Shown: positions 25,791 through 37,560, numbered from the stretch's first letter. The stretch: DNA of 64,000 bases from Antitrichia curtipendula (GCA_951230915.1 OX579640.1:10684981-10748980), one strand, 5' to 3'. The notes: a model not told the origin generated them from the letters alone. Program-made: numbers and translations.

Positions 25791-26416
25791 GTGCCCTAAT
25801 TTTGAACTTTCGCAATCATACTTTTGTTAACATGCACATGTGATCTGGTACTATGGAATTCAACAAGTAGTACCTTCTTGACTAGTTCTAGAGGATGAAT
25901 AGAATTATGCTCAACAATGCTATGAGGAATTCAAGAGCTATGATGAATTGAAGCAAAAATTAGGAGTCCAAGAGCTCCATGGATTCCTCTTGTTCTCCTC
26001 CCTTCTCATGAGGCTCTTGAAATCTTGCTACACGATTGGATTTTCACGAGATGGCATGTTCCAATTTCGATGCACAGAGGGCTGCTCCCGTACTCCTCCA
26101 ACAGGAGGAAGTTGTGCGCTTTTGTAGAAACGCCGTTTCCAGGAGCCGAGAATGACAATGTGATCATTCTGGGAGGCATTCAATTCAAGCACCCTCTCAT
26201 AAGCTATGTGGACTTTTTCGTGAGGTGATCTTCTCTGCATTTTGGCACTGGAGCCGTGGCGAGTACCTGTTTCTAACTTAACTTTCTGATCGAGGTTTCA
26301 TGATCAGTATTTCTTGATCTGTAGAGTTGCGCAATCGTTATTCTTGTTGATGAAGTAACTGAGTTACCTGTCTGACACAAAAAGCAAAGTCACAGACTAT
26401 GAGCAGCGTTTTGGAG
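25791..26416. other. Intergenic DNA with a GC-richer segment
   Basis: A segment of about 200 bp at 26022-26230 has open frames on both strands, including a 34-codon ATG frame beginning MACSNFDAQRAAP, and near-balanced base composition. It may be an exon remnant. No family was recognised. Confidence 0.3.
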
Positions 26417-26830
26417 TAAGGTAGGAGTCTCTGAAATGGAACGGGCATTAAGAACAGCCCCTATAAATGGCTGTAAAATGGACATGAGTTGGTTCTGAAA
26501 TTGACATGTATAGTCATTGAATGAATCAAGGAAAAAAGCATTATCAATTGCAAGAGCCAATCATTTGCTTTGCTTTCCCCATCTTTCTGTAGAATTGCAA
26601 GTGAACCGTTTATAGAAGACCTAGGGTCATAAATAGGGACCTATGAGCCAACTCGTTTGAAAATTCATAAGTAATTCAGAAATGCTTGGAAAAATACGAA
26701 ACCACTTGGGTTAGATTCCTCATCTATTTTTCTTTGTCTGGAAAATGAGCTAAAATTATTCCCGTTCAATGAAATACACAAAAAAGGCGGACCAGCCCTT
26801 AGATGTGCCATTTCTGAGCCTCCTACCTTA
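26417..26830 (+). mobile_element. TIR element (MITE-like), 414 bp, copy 1
   Basis: The element starts TAAGGTAGGAG and ends CTCCTACCTTA, and the match between the ends continues inward for about 23 bp. A second, highly similar copy lies in opposite orientation at 33794-34205. There is no coding capacity and no obvious target-site duplication. It is a non-autonomous DNA element by structure. The superfamily is not assigned. Confidence 0.75.
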
Positions 26831-26984
26831 ACGTAAGAAGTTTATGAGCGCGCAGTTGATCATTGCATCATGGGCAGGGAGGAGGATTGTTTGATTTCTG
26901 AAATCTGAACATGCTGGCACTCCCTTGCAGACGTATGCAAGATTCTGTTTTGTGAAGAACCTGGCCTCCGACCTGTTTGCACTT

Positions 26985-27800
26985 TCAAAGGGACTAGTGT
27001 GCTTTGTGCCGTTGCCACAGCCAAAATAAAAAGCAAAAGTGAATTTCTTAATTTTTTAATTCATGAAAACTTTAAAATTCAATAACTTTCACAATGAAGG
27101 TCCAAACACCACAAAATAAAGTCCATGTATTTTTCCTTGTAGACAGCTTTCCGACGGTACCAAGAACGCCACCGATGGACGCATGGTCTAGGATATTTCA
27201 CCATAACAAACAAAGCAAAGCAAAAAGAAACAACCTAACTTCAGGTATGGACTAGTGTGCATTGTGCCATTGCTACGACCTAAATAAAAATGAAAATAAT
27301 TTTTTTAATTTTTCAATTCATTCAAACTTTGAAACTCAATAACTTTCACATTGTACTGTCAAGAGGTTGCATTCCTGGTATGAAAAGAAAATTTTATGCA
27401 CAAAGGAGTGCAAGGGCTTTGTTTTGTGGGATTTGGGTATGCCATGTAAAAGTTATGTTTTTTCCAAAATAAAATATAATTTAAGTTAATTTTTTTATTT
27501 AAAAAAATCCATAACTTTTACACCATAGGTCCAAATGCCACAAAAACTAGTACAAAAAGAAAGCTTAAGAAAGCTTTAAAAAACTTAATGCACAAAGGAG
27601 TGTAAAGGGTTTGTTTTTTGGCGTTCGGATATGCAATGTGAAAATTATGTTTTTTCCAAAATAAAACATAATTTAATTTTTTATAAATGATTTTAAAAAA
27701 TCCATAACTTTTACACGGTAGGTCCAAATGCTACAAAATTGGTACAAAGAGAAAGCCATTTCTGATCAACCTTCCCGATTCTCATAGAATATAGTAGGGG
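26985..27800 (+). repeat. Complex tandem repeat, block 1
   Basis: The block contains head-to-tail, diverged units. One sub-unit carries AGTGTGCTTTGTGCCGTTGC and another carries AAGGGCTTTGTTTTGTGG followed by TGAAAGTTATGTTTTTTCC. The second sub-unit recurs with about 190-bp spacing (27411, 27603). Related blocks are at 32430-33265 and 58055-60050. Confidence 0.65.
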
Positions 27801-28531
27801 TTTTTTTTAGTGCAAGAATTGATGAATAGTGATTAATTATGGCACAATTTCCAAAGTAGTTGTGGCGCATTATGATTGGCTATAAGACTCTCAATATTGC
27901 AACCAACCCTTGTTGGATTTTGCAACGAGCCTTTGGTCAAAAATAGGAAAGTCTATATAATTAATATAGATTGAACAAAATCTTCAGCTAAAAAATTCAT
28001 AGTAATTATGTTTTGAGAAATAAAAATTTGAAAAATTATGAAAACCTTCTTAATTCTATTTCTGCACACTAAAAATTTTCCCACCAAAGAAACCTGCCCT
28101 ACGGATATGTGTAACTACTTATCCCCTAAAGGACCAACATGCTTTTTTTGGCAACATAGATTTTTTGGGCAGGTACTTGTGATTAGAGATTTCCATATTT
28201 ATGGCTGAAATTTTAGTAGAAGGTGGGGACAAGGAATATCTTTTATATGCACTAAATTTCATGACATTTGAAAATAGGAGTCAAAAGTTACGGCCTAATA
28301 TATTACTTTTTTTTGTAATTGGGTAGTCCCGGCAGGTAAAAAAATTACTTAACCCAAAAATAAAAATTTGAAATTGGTTTTCTAGAATTAGAGAGAGATA
28401 GAGAAGACAAATCTAGACACCCCATTTTTGGACTCTTTTTGACAATTCAAACATCAAGGCATTAAGACATGATTGGCTGGCTGGCTAGTACAACCACTTT
28501 TCAATGCATTGGCATTGTGACAAACTGTGTC
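27801..28531. other. AT-rich DNA with a truncated relative of the TTAA element
   Basis: The segment at about 28117-28435 begins TTATCCCCTAAAGGACCAA and follows the terminal part of the element at 56798-57750 (in its reverse complement), then loses similarity. A perfect hairpin, CATTGTGACA/TGTCACAATG, lies at about 28510-28535. No gene was seen. Confidence 0.45.
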
Positions 28532-29036
28532 ACAATGCACTGAAAAACATACCTTCCCCCCCTCCTTTGTATTTAAATTAATAAATTTTTTATACCCTCC
28601 CCCCTCCTTTGTATTAAAATTAATAAATTTATTTTAAATTAAATTAAAATTTAAAAAATTCAAGAACCCCCTCCCTGCTTTGTAGTTTCCAGATGGGGGT
28701 GGGGTGACAATTGATATGGGACATATCGTGTATTTCGTATTGCATATTTTAACCGTATCTTATGTCCCGTATAGTATATTGAAGTTGTATATTGTATCCG
28801 TATCCATTCCATACTTATACCATATCCGTATTCAGTATTGTATTTTGGATTCATATTTGGACGGCTTGGATTGAATCTCACAAAAATCAAGGGCTTGTGA
28901 TTTTTTGAGAAATCAACGGCATCTTGGAGGGGAAACATTTTTCTGTTTTTTTAAATCAACGATCTGTGATTTTTTTGAGAAAGGGAGGAGGAACTAATGC
29001 ACTGAAAAGAGGTGACAACCTCTTTTCAGTGTATTG
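28532..29036. mobile_element. Possible small TIR element, 505 bp
   Basis: The block starts CAATGCACTGAAAA and ends TTTTCAGTGTATTG, so 13 of 14 terminal bases are inverted repeats. The right end also forms a perfect 13-bp-stem, 4-base-loop hairpin at 29001-29030. Inside are a duplicated C-rich unit (CCCCCCTCCTTTGTATT, 28553-28634) and a cluster of CCGTAT motifs at 28720-28850. No clear target duplication was found, so the element call is tentative. Confidence 0.35.
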
Positions 29037-29905
29037 TGTATTGTCAAAATTTGTATACCATTCTGGACCCACCAGTTTGTCAAAATGCTTTACCAAAAGC
29101 TTGGTAAAACTGTAAAATTGGCTAGATAGAAGTGAACTAACCATTTGAAAGTATAGGACTATGTAAGTATGGATCTTTGCACCTTAAGAATCAAGAAGGC
29201 AAAGAAACCAAAGAAAACAAAAACACATCAGAATCATCAGGATCATGAACCCAATAACCATGTCAAACTCTTCTTAATTCATCAATTCATGCTATAGCTT
29301 GGAGGGTGGGAGGGTATTCAAACACCACACCCATATTTATGAACAACGAGTAAGTTGCTAGCAACATGATACCAATATGCCAAAAGCTTAATCGACAAAT
29401 ATACATGCACAATCCAATCAATGAACCTACATCCTGCTTTAAACTTTATACAAGTTCTTGAACCTCAGTGATAGATCTAGAAGCATATTATTTTAAACTT
29501 CGCAAGAAAGTGAATACAATATGTTGGAACAAGAAGGAAGAAAACAGACAGCCGTGATTGTTGAGCTATGCTCCAATCTTAGGAAGCCAAGCCTCACTTG
29601 TGCCCATGCCAACCCCAACAAACGTTAGTGTGTTAGAGGACGTACAACAGGTGTCTTAAGAGTGTCTTCACGTTGTTATCCGAATCAAAGATATAAACGT
29701 AAACTAGAATAAAATCACAGTTGCATGTGTCATCTGTGTCATATAAAGAAATATACAGAAATGTAATCAAAATCACACTATACGGAGACACCAACTCCAC
29801 ATTACAAGTCCAACAAGCTCAAAACCAGGGTATTCATTTCCATATCTATAGCAGAATGTGATGAAGTAGTATGGTAGGTGGTGCAACGCAAAGTAGTCAA
29901 GTGCA

Positions 29906-30215
29906 CTAACACGGTTGAGGGTCTTCCCCGGTGGGTGATGGCTGGGCCGAGGGCGGGGTTTGTGTTTCAACCGCCTTGAAGGGTGGCCCGGCGGGTCGGG
30001 GCTTTGACTCAGCTTGAGGTGGCAGGCCGTGGGGGTCTTTTCGGCTCCCTGCTGTGCTGTGCTTGCTTGCTACTCTTTGTCCTGGGTCGTGTCGGGTCTT
30101 GGTCTTGTCTTTGGTTGGTTGGTTTCTCTCCCGGCCAGGCCACTTGTGGCTGGCTGGTTTGTATTTTTCCTTTGCAATGAAATTCCGTTTCATCTGTGTC
30201 AAAAAAAAAAAAAAA
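29906..30215 (+). mobile_element. 5'-truncated LINE-type or other poly(A) retroposon, with TSD
   Basis: A GC-rich segment of about 295 bp ends in a run of 15 A. It is flanked by perfect direct repeats TAGTCAAGTGCA at 29894-29905 and 30216-30227. The 3' end, with GCAATGAAATTCCGTTTCATC just before the A run, is like plant LINE 3' ends. GC content contrasts sharply with the AT-rich target, and no reverse-transcriptase sequence is left. This is a clean target-primed insertion. Whether it is a truncated LINE or a SINE is open. Confidence 0.8.
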
Positions 30216-30227
30216 TAGTCAAGTGCA

Positions 30228-31280
30228 ACAACAAATCGTCCTCACGCACAAGGGTGGAAGAAGAAAACGAAGGTGGTCCAAGCACCACTTGTTTGTTATC
30301 ATGGCATGGAAGTTGGAGCGATAATTGCGGCCAGTTGCTGTAGCATGCCAATTTTGTAAAGGTAGGGATTCCATACCTGGGCACTTTTCCATTTACTTAT
30401 CCACTTGCATGGCAGTCGCACGATGTTTGCTTATCTCAAAGGTATTACCTGCTAAGTGCTAGGATATATATTTGTGAACTCATCAACTACATATAGCACC
30501 AGCCAACTACATATATTTTATTGCATTTCCAAAAGTACAGCAATTAAATTGTTGGTCATTTGAATTCCAAGTGACTAATTTTGCCACATAAAAGAGGAAT
30601 CTATGAGCTATATGTACATACATACATTCACAAGTTTGTGAAACTCAGTATATATGCATCAAAATGCTATGGAATTGATTTAGCCAGGATGCTTTTCAGC
30701 TTTGCTTACTTGTTGAATTATTAGGTTTAGTCTCAGCTACTCATGAGAGAGAGAGAAAGAGAAGACGATTCATCACCCTGTTAGGGCAATTTCTAATCAT
30801 TTCTAAACAACATCCAAGTTCCGACACTTGTCAAGCAATCATCTTATAGACTTATTTATATCACCTACTTGTCTGTCAAATATGTTTTCCTGATTGGGAC
30901 GGAAGAAGGGACAATTCTTGATCTAGTTCAACGTTTTGATCATCCCTGCAGTTTATGATGCCATACTACGAGCTCATGATACCTGCTTACATATCTGTGT
31001 TCATCACTAGTTTTCTGGATTCTCAAGCTTGCTCTTGTAATGTGATACTTTTGTTGGAATGACCATTCCTAAATTATTGCATTTCTTAGATAGAAAAGTT
31101 TTGCGTGTATAATCATACTGGCAATGGCAAACCTTCGTACTTAGTAACATTCCTTAAATAAAAAACAAACTACTTCGTCAATTCCCCAAAACAGCTCCTT
31201 GTCGGATTTGCAGAAAGCCAGCAATTGAGGGTCCGTGCCTCACCTGCACCCATGCCACAATTCGAACACTTAGTTAGAAT
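30228..31280. other. AT-rich intergenic DNA, no gene seen
   Basis: No protein, RNA gene or bounded element was recognised. A stretch near 31205-31330 loosely resembles 29560-29690 (shared CACCCATGCCA and AGGTGTCTT motifs), suggesting an old dispersed repeat. Confidence 0.45.
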
Positions 31281-32430
31281 TATGCCATATACAAGGTGTC
31301 TTCAGCACAACAACCAATTGTTATCCATATCACAATCACAAGCCACATTAGTTCCCTAAGAAGAAAACGCCCTCCTTCTCTACATCCATGTCTAACTTTT
31401 TCACCCATGCTAATAGGTTCTATATCTAAAATCAAAATATTTCAACTTAATTTCAATAATCCAACTTGGAATTCTAACAAACTTCACTACAGTGACACAC
31501 ACAACTCCAACTTAGGCTTTTCATTTTGACATACATCCATAATTCAATATCCGACTTGGCTAGACTAAATACATATTGACATGATCACAAATTTCTAATT
31601 AGGCTCACAAATCACTTCTACATCAACATATTGATTTCATTTCTCCACACAACTATAATTCACATTACATAATTTTTCAATTCTACACAATTTCAAATAT
31701 GCATACACTCCGTACTTCTCACAATATACCAATTCGGCTAAGAATACTTTTATAATATTTCCGAATTGGTGATCAAATCATTGTTACAAATTGTTCACTG
31801 ATTGCAACACATCCAATTAGATTTCACTCACTACATCACAACATCCAACTTGGACATTCCAATCGCATCAATCAAATAGCACTTCTCACCACAAATCACT
31901 ACAAATTCACTTTGTCATTTCATCACCGCATTTTTACTCACAAGCATACAAAAAAACACAAAAATACACAACCAACTAGGCTCAAACACGTGTTGAGCTC
32001 TCTCTCCAAGTAGGTAAAACAAAAATGAAGAAGAACCACCCTTAATAGGATGCAAGCTGACAATTACCTCACAAAAAAGAGCCAACCTAACCAACAACAA
32101 CTACCAAATTAGAATTGCTCTACAACAACTAATTGCCAATTATTAACCATTCCCATTCCAAGTTGGCTTGACCACAAGTTCTATTCCAACTAGGCCACAT
32201 TATTCCCTCACACTTCTTTGACAAAGTCCAACCCCAACTAGGCGACCTCCTCCACAACTTGACAATCTGCCACCTCATCCGATTAGACTTGTCCTAAAAA
32301 ACCACTAAAAAACCACTCCCAAATTGGTAAAAACACTCCCTAAAAAACCAAATTAGGACTCCGACAACCCAACAATTTATCAAAATCCATCAAAACACAC
32401 AAAAAACATACAATAAAATTTCAAAAGTAA
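31281..32430 (+). repeat. G-poor block with recurring CCAAYTNGG-like motif
   Basis: Over about 1.1 kb this strand is strikingly poor in G and rich in A, C and T. G residues cluster in a short degenerate palindrome-like motif, around CCAACTTGG or CCAATTAGG, which recurs irregularly every 30-90 bp (for example near 31460, 31505, 31545, 31850, 31972, 32155, 32190, 32235 and 32320). It may be a decayed minisatellite. No gene was found. Confidence 0.5.
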
Positions 32431-33265
32431 TTCCAACTTTATTATTTACAGTACGGTGGTTCAAATGAAACCATTTCAGATTTGTACTCAGTTTTGTTAG
32501 TCATTGTAGTGTCAGATTTTGCATTTTTGGTATGAATAGAAAGCTTTATACCCAAAGGACTGCAAGGGCTTTGTTTTGTGGCATTTGGACATGCCGTGTG
32601 AAAGTTACATTAGATGTTTTGGGGGCGCATTAGAGGGCCGTTCTAAGCCTATCTCCCATGTTGTGAAGCAACCGGTGCTAGCCAAAATAAATAATAATAA
32701 TTAAATATTAAAAGATATATTTAAATTATATTTATAAATAAATAAATATATCATTTAAATTATCTGACGTGGTAGTTTAATTGTGATTGAGTTCCTATAG
32801 TCCGGGAACTCAAGGGAACTCACAACCCTTTAGACTAGTTGAATTTCATTTAATGTTTTTTTTCCAAAATAAAAGGTAATTTAATTCAATTTTTTTAATT
32901 AAAAAAATCCATGACTTTCACACAATAGATCCAAATGCCACAAAAATTGATACAAGTAGAAATCTTTCTACATGAAGGAGGCTAAGGGCTTTGTTTTATG
33001 GCGTTTGGACATGCAACATAAAAGTTATCAATTTTCCAAAATAAAAGATAATTTATTTCAATTTTTGAGTTTATTAAGACTTTAAAATTCAATAACTTTA
33101 ACACTATTCATCCAAACACCACAAAACAAAGTTTGTATACCCCTCCTCACAAAGAGCTTTCCAACAATATAAATAACATTGTTCGAGTCCTCATAGTTTC
33201 TTTGATCTTAACGTGTCAAACAAAAGAAACAAAAGAAAAGAAAAAAACCTAGCTTAAGGTCTTAA
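32430..33265 (+). repeat. Complex tandem repeat, block 2
   Basis: This block has the same sub-units as 26985-27800 and 58055-60050: AAGGGCTTTGTTTTGTGGC, CATTTGGACATGC, CCAAATGCCACAAAA and AAAGCTTT. The first sub-unit recurs at 32570 and 32985. No coding sequence was seen. Confidence 0.6.
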
Positions 33266-33284
33266 AGGTATGGATTGGTCACTA

Positions 33285-33722
33285 TTCCATCTTAGAGACA
33301 TTAATAATTTAGTTTTTTGTTCAATCTTATACCTACTTCTTCATAACAATTTTTTAAAGAATGAAAATCAAGTTTTATTTTTTGTTTTTTTAATTCCTAG
33401 ACTTTGAATTTAATTCTTCAACATGAATTTTTTTTCAATTCAAAGTTTGTAGTGAAAAAAAAAAGTTCCACAAATAGTGGTCAAAATTCATCTAAAATTG
33501 CATTCAAAAAAGCTCTTTTTTCCAACTTTGAACGCCATTATCTTTCAATCTATATAGTTAAACTTCATGAAATTTTTACCACATGATATGAGACAAGAAA
33601 AGTACAAGATCCTACAATTAGATTATAAAAATTAAAAAAAAATTGTCTCTTGGGTGAACATAGCAAAAATGACAATTTTTAGTGTTTTTTGATAGAAAAT
33701 GGCCTTGGGACTCTAGGAGTTA
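33285..33722 (+). mobile_element. Partial relative of the TTAA-type element
   Basis: The sequence order matches 61780-62183 in the same orientation: GTTTTTTGTTCAATCTT, AAAATCAAGT, AATTCTTCAACAT, AATGACAATTTT and a right end CTAGGAGTTAA where the better-preserved copies read TTTAGGGGTTAA. The left part is missing or unrecognisable. Confidence 0.45.
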
Positions 33723-33793
33723 AGGGACTTACATCCATAACGTTCAAAAAATGAACAACAACTGGTTCAATATTAGGTGATGGAATTGGGCAA

Positions 33794-34205
33794 TAAGGTA
33801 GGAGGTTCATAAATGGCACATTTAAGGGTTGTTCCACCTTTTTGTGTATTTCATGGGACGGGAATAATTTTAGCTCATTTTTCAGACAAAGTGAAATAGA
33901 CGAGGAATCTAACCCAAGTGGTTTTGGATTTTCCAAGCAATTCTAAATTACTTATGAATTTTCAAACGAGTTGGCTCATAGGTCCCTATTTATGACCCTA
34001 GGTCTTCTATAAACGGTTCACTTGCAATTCTAAAGAAAGATGGGGAAAGCAAAGCAAATGATTGGCTTTTGCAATTGATAATTCTTTTTTCCTTGAATCA
34101 TTCAATGACTATACAGGTCAATTTCAGAACCAACTCATGTCCATTTCACAACCATTTTTAGGGTCTGTTCTTAATGCCCGTTCCATTTCAGAGCCTCCTA
34201 CCTTA
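33794..34205 (-). mobile_element. TIR element (MITE-like), 412 bp, copy 2
   Basis: This is the reverse complement of the element at 26417-26830 and is very similar across its whole length. It starts TAAGGTAGGAGG and ends CCTCCTACCTTA. There is no coding capacity and no clear target duplication. The two intact copies define the element ends. Confidence 0.8.
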
Positions 34206-35265
34206 ACTTGGTTGCAATTTGAAAACATCAGGAAAAAATCTATAGACTATGTATTTAGAGTTTTAAAAATTAGTGAAAATATCCAGACTCGGTACTTGAA
34301 CAACGGTTCAATATGAGAATAAAATTGAAGGAAAACAGCTGGGAAAACTCCTCCCAAATAAAGTAAACCAACCTATTCCCGTCAGCTTCCTATTTTCAAC
34401 ATCTTACTTTTGGCCCCATTACCACCCTGAAACTCATCTAAGTCCATCTATTTTTTTGACAAAATCAGCTCATTAATTTCAGCTTGGGTAACGTGTCTAC
34501 CATTGATTGGTGGATATCCAAGTACTCATAGATACAATCTATGGCGGTAATGGATTGTTGATCAGACTTTTATAAATTAATCCATGGGCGGATTTGTAAT
34601 TTTAAGGCAGTCAACTTCAACAATTCATAGAAATTTCAATTTTCATCAGAAAATTATAATTCCACTTGGGTTTGATTTGTGAAACATGCATACACCTTTG
34701 AAAAATAGGTGACCCCATTGAAGTTGACTCCAACATAGTCGGATCGCAAATCAGGGTGGTAATAGGCTTGTCTACCTTAGCTGTTCAAACTCCAAAAAAA
34801 AATCTCGGGAACACTGCACATCCCAACCTTTCTGTAGACTACCGGTAGAAGCCTGCCATCCCAGGTACCAAAACGTGTCTTGTCTCTTTCAAGGACACTG
34901 TATCCCTGAGTAAATATACAGGGGCTAAGTCCCCCTCAGCCAGTAACGTATTCGAGGACACAGTCGTCTGGGCACCTCAGTCTGTTTACTTACAGACTCC
35001 CCACTCCCCAGCCATACAGACTGTGAAAGTGAACGTTGGTTCCATCAATCATTGTTGTTTTGGTACAAAACCCAGAATGTAGATGTCAGCCAGATTCAAC
35101 CTAAATTAAATGATACCATTGACCACGGGGCTGAGTGCACTTGGCAGCAAATTAATGATGGTAGAGCATCTCCACGGGGGCGCTTAATCAGCTGACCCGG
35201 CAAGCTGTTTGGCGCAGCCGACCTTCTTCAAGCTTCCTACCAAGCGGTGACTTTGCATTTTTTTT
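34206..35265. other. Intergenic DNA, partly less AT-rich, no gene seen
   Basis: The part at 34770-35230 has near-balanced composition and reads like former gene or transposon sequence. I found no open frame or motif that identifies it. Confidence 0.4.
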
Positions 35266-36149
35266 TTAACCCCTAAATGCCCAAGCCTGTTTTGAGCTTC
35301 TTGGACTTTGCTCTAAATTGAACAAAAAGTCAATATTTTGATAAGTTCTATCAATTTCTTTTGAATAGTAACCATACAAATTCAATCTAGACATGTTAGA
35401 GACCACATAGGAAAAGAAAACACAACATTATTACTTACGGATTGAAAGATTATAATGTTTGATCAAGACGGTGTTAAAATTGAGAAAGTGATTCGGAGTC
35501 TTTCAATCCTCTTTTCACATGTCAAATCTAAAAATTTGGTCACCAAAAAAATATGAGGATAAAGGGCCTAATGCCATATTTAACTACTTTTGGACTTTGC
35601 AAAGTCCAAAATTGGTAAAGGGACATCTAAGACAATTGTAGACTTTGACTTCTATAGATTTTATGAATCTAGAAATGATATAGATTTTGGACTAGGTGGT
35701 TTGAAAAATGTACAACAGGTTTAGATTTTAGATATCTATAACATTGGAAGATCTTCCGATGGACAAAGTCCAAAATTCCCTTAAAAGTCCAAAAGTAGTT
35801 AAATATGGCATCCTAACATGCATAACCCCAATCAATTTATGGCTTCTCAAAATCTACTCTACAATTTCTTTAAATGAATTTCTAATGCAATTTTTTCTCC
35901 ACAATCTAGTGTATTCGAGGCTCATTTCTAGGAACCCTCAACACTACAAAATTTCAAGATTGCAATGGACAACCTTGCACAACATCTTAAATAGAAAAAT
36001 CATAAATCATTCATTTTGAAAATCAGATTTTTGACCCTAAAACCAGACTTCAAAAATAATCTTTCAAAAATAGTAATTTATTAAGATTTTATTTAACTTC
36101 AAAGTTTCTTCGACACCACATTTTGGTGCCTTGGGCATTTAGGGGTTAA
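35266..36149. mobile_element. TTAA-flanked TIR element, 876 bp, no coding capacity
   Basis: TTAA at 35266-35269 and 36146-36149 flank perfect 16-bp terminal inverted repeats, CCCCTAAATGCCCAAG at the left and CTTGGGCATTTAGGGG at the right. A second internal inverted pair is present (ACTTTTGGACTTTG near 35588 and CAAAGTCCAAAA near 35762). The TTAA flank and CCC-type ends resemble piggyBac-type structure, but TTAA is its own complement and could simply be part of the terminal repeat. No transposase is encoded. Confidence 0.75.
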
Positions 36150-36237
36150 GGCTGCTCCAAATTCAGCTATCTACATGCTTCAACCTGTAGTAGACAATAC
36201 ATTTGACTTGCACCATAAGCTGGTGGGCACTCCCAAA

Positions 36238-37305
36238 CACTACAAGAAAACGAGGGGTTATGCAACTACTGTTTGCAACTGGTTTTGTAGTTGCATGAGC
36301 CGTTTGCAACTAGGTGACAATTGAGAGCCCACAGTTGCAGTGGACAAGTTGCACTAGTTGCAAAGTAGTTGCAAAAAATTTCAAAGTTGTTTATCGTTTG
36401 ACAGTATACTTGAAAATTCATCAATGAACTTTTCTGACGTGGTTGCTTATGTGGAAGTCATTTGTGTGCAACTTGTTTGCAACTAATGTGCAACTGGTTT
36501 GCGATTGACTGACAACTGGTTTGCAATTGGTGTGCAACTAGTTTGCGTCTTTGTGACTTGTAGATTTGAAATTTGAATTTCAAAGATTTGTAGATTCTAA
36601 ATTTCAGATCTGTTTTTTTTTTAGATTGCCAAATCCAGAAATATCTTAAACTTTAAATATTTATAGATTTTTGTAGATTATAAAAATCTATAAATTGTAG
36701 AATCTACAAGTTGTAGAAATCTACAAAATATATAAATATTATAATTTCATTATCAAAATTCATTACACAATACTACTATAACTTACAATTCTTATATATT
36801 GAACCTAATGGTATTCTTGACAATTGATGTGGGACAATTAATAAAAGACTTAATAGTAGTTGCATTTTAGTTGTTTTCTAGTTGCATGCTAGTTTTTTTC
36901 AAGTTAAAGTCTAGTTGTTTTTAAGTCAAACACTAGTCAAATTGTAATTGCAATGTAGTTGTAGTCTAATTGCACTATAGTTGCAATCTAGTTGCATTCT
37001 AGTTAAATTGCTATCGAATTTAAATTACATGCAATTGTAGATAGACACATTGGACTCTACAGAACGTAAAATTGTCCACATCAACAATTGTGATGAAGAT
37101 TGGATGTAAAGTACCTCACATCAACTCTTTTGTTACATTCCCGTATACGTAACTATATATTGCGACTACTTTGCAACTATTTTGCAACTATAGTGTAACT
37201 ATGTCAAAGTTGGTGCAAATATAGAGGATTGTAGTTGTAGGGCAGTTGCATAGGATATGTAGTTGCATTTCAGTCGGTTGTAGTGGACACGTTTTTCTTC
37301 TAGTG
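36238..37305. mobile_element. Non-autonomous CACTA (CMC/EnSpm) element, 1068 bp, nested
   Basis: The left end is CACTACAAGAAAACG and the right end is CGTTTTTCTTCTAGTG, which is the CACTA terminal type. The flanking bases are AAA on both sides (36235-36237 and 37306-37308), the expected 3-bp target duplication. Subterminal regions are packed with TTGCAACT and AGTTGCA motifs in both orientations, as in CACTA elements. No transposase frame exists. It sits inside a copy of the repeat whose uninterrupted version is at 25505-25790. Confidence 0.92.
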
Positions 37306-37560
37306 AAATGCGCCTCTGCCGCCATCTTTGCTTTTCCAAAATCAATTATGTACCTATGTGGAAGAAATTGTTTTAGAACCAAACTTTGTTATGTCATAAC
37401 TTTTGCATATGGGATCCAAATGTCACTTTCTTTTGTGTCTTGGAACCTCCTTTCAAGTGTCGACAAGACAATATGAAAATTTGACTTGTCTAGTAGTAGT
37501 AACTAGGCACAAAAGCAAAAAGTGCCGGCAATTTTGGAAGTACCCACTTTAGTATTGACA
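37306..37560 (+). repeat. Dispersed repeat split by the CACTA element
   Basis: This is the continuation of the repeat family at 25505-25790. The left remainder is at about 36215-36237. It shares CCAAAATCAATTATGTACCTAT, TAACTTTTGCATA, GGAACCTCCTTTCAAG and AGTAGTAACTAGGC with the uninterrupted copy. Confidence 0.7.

Noticed and set aside
29983..30343. Open frames of 61-109 codons on both strands over the GC-rich segment
   Set aside because: They arise from GC-rich retroposon sequence, run through the poly(A) tract into unrelated flank and match no protein family.
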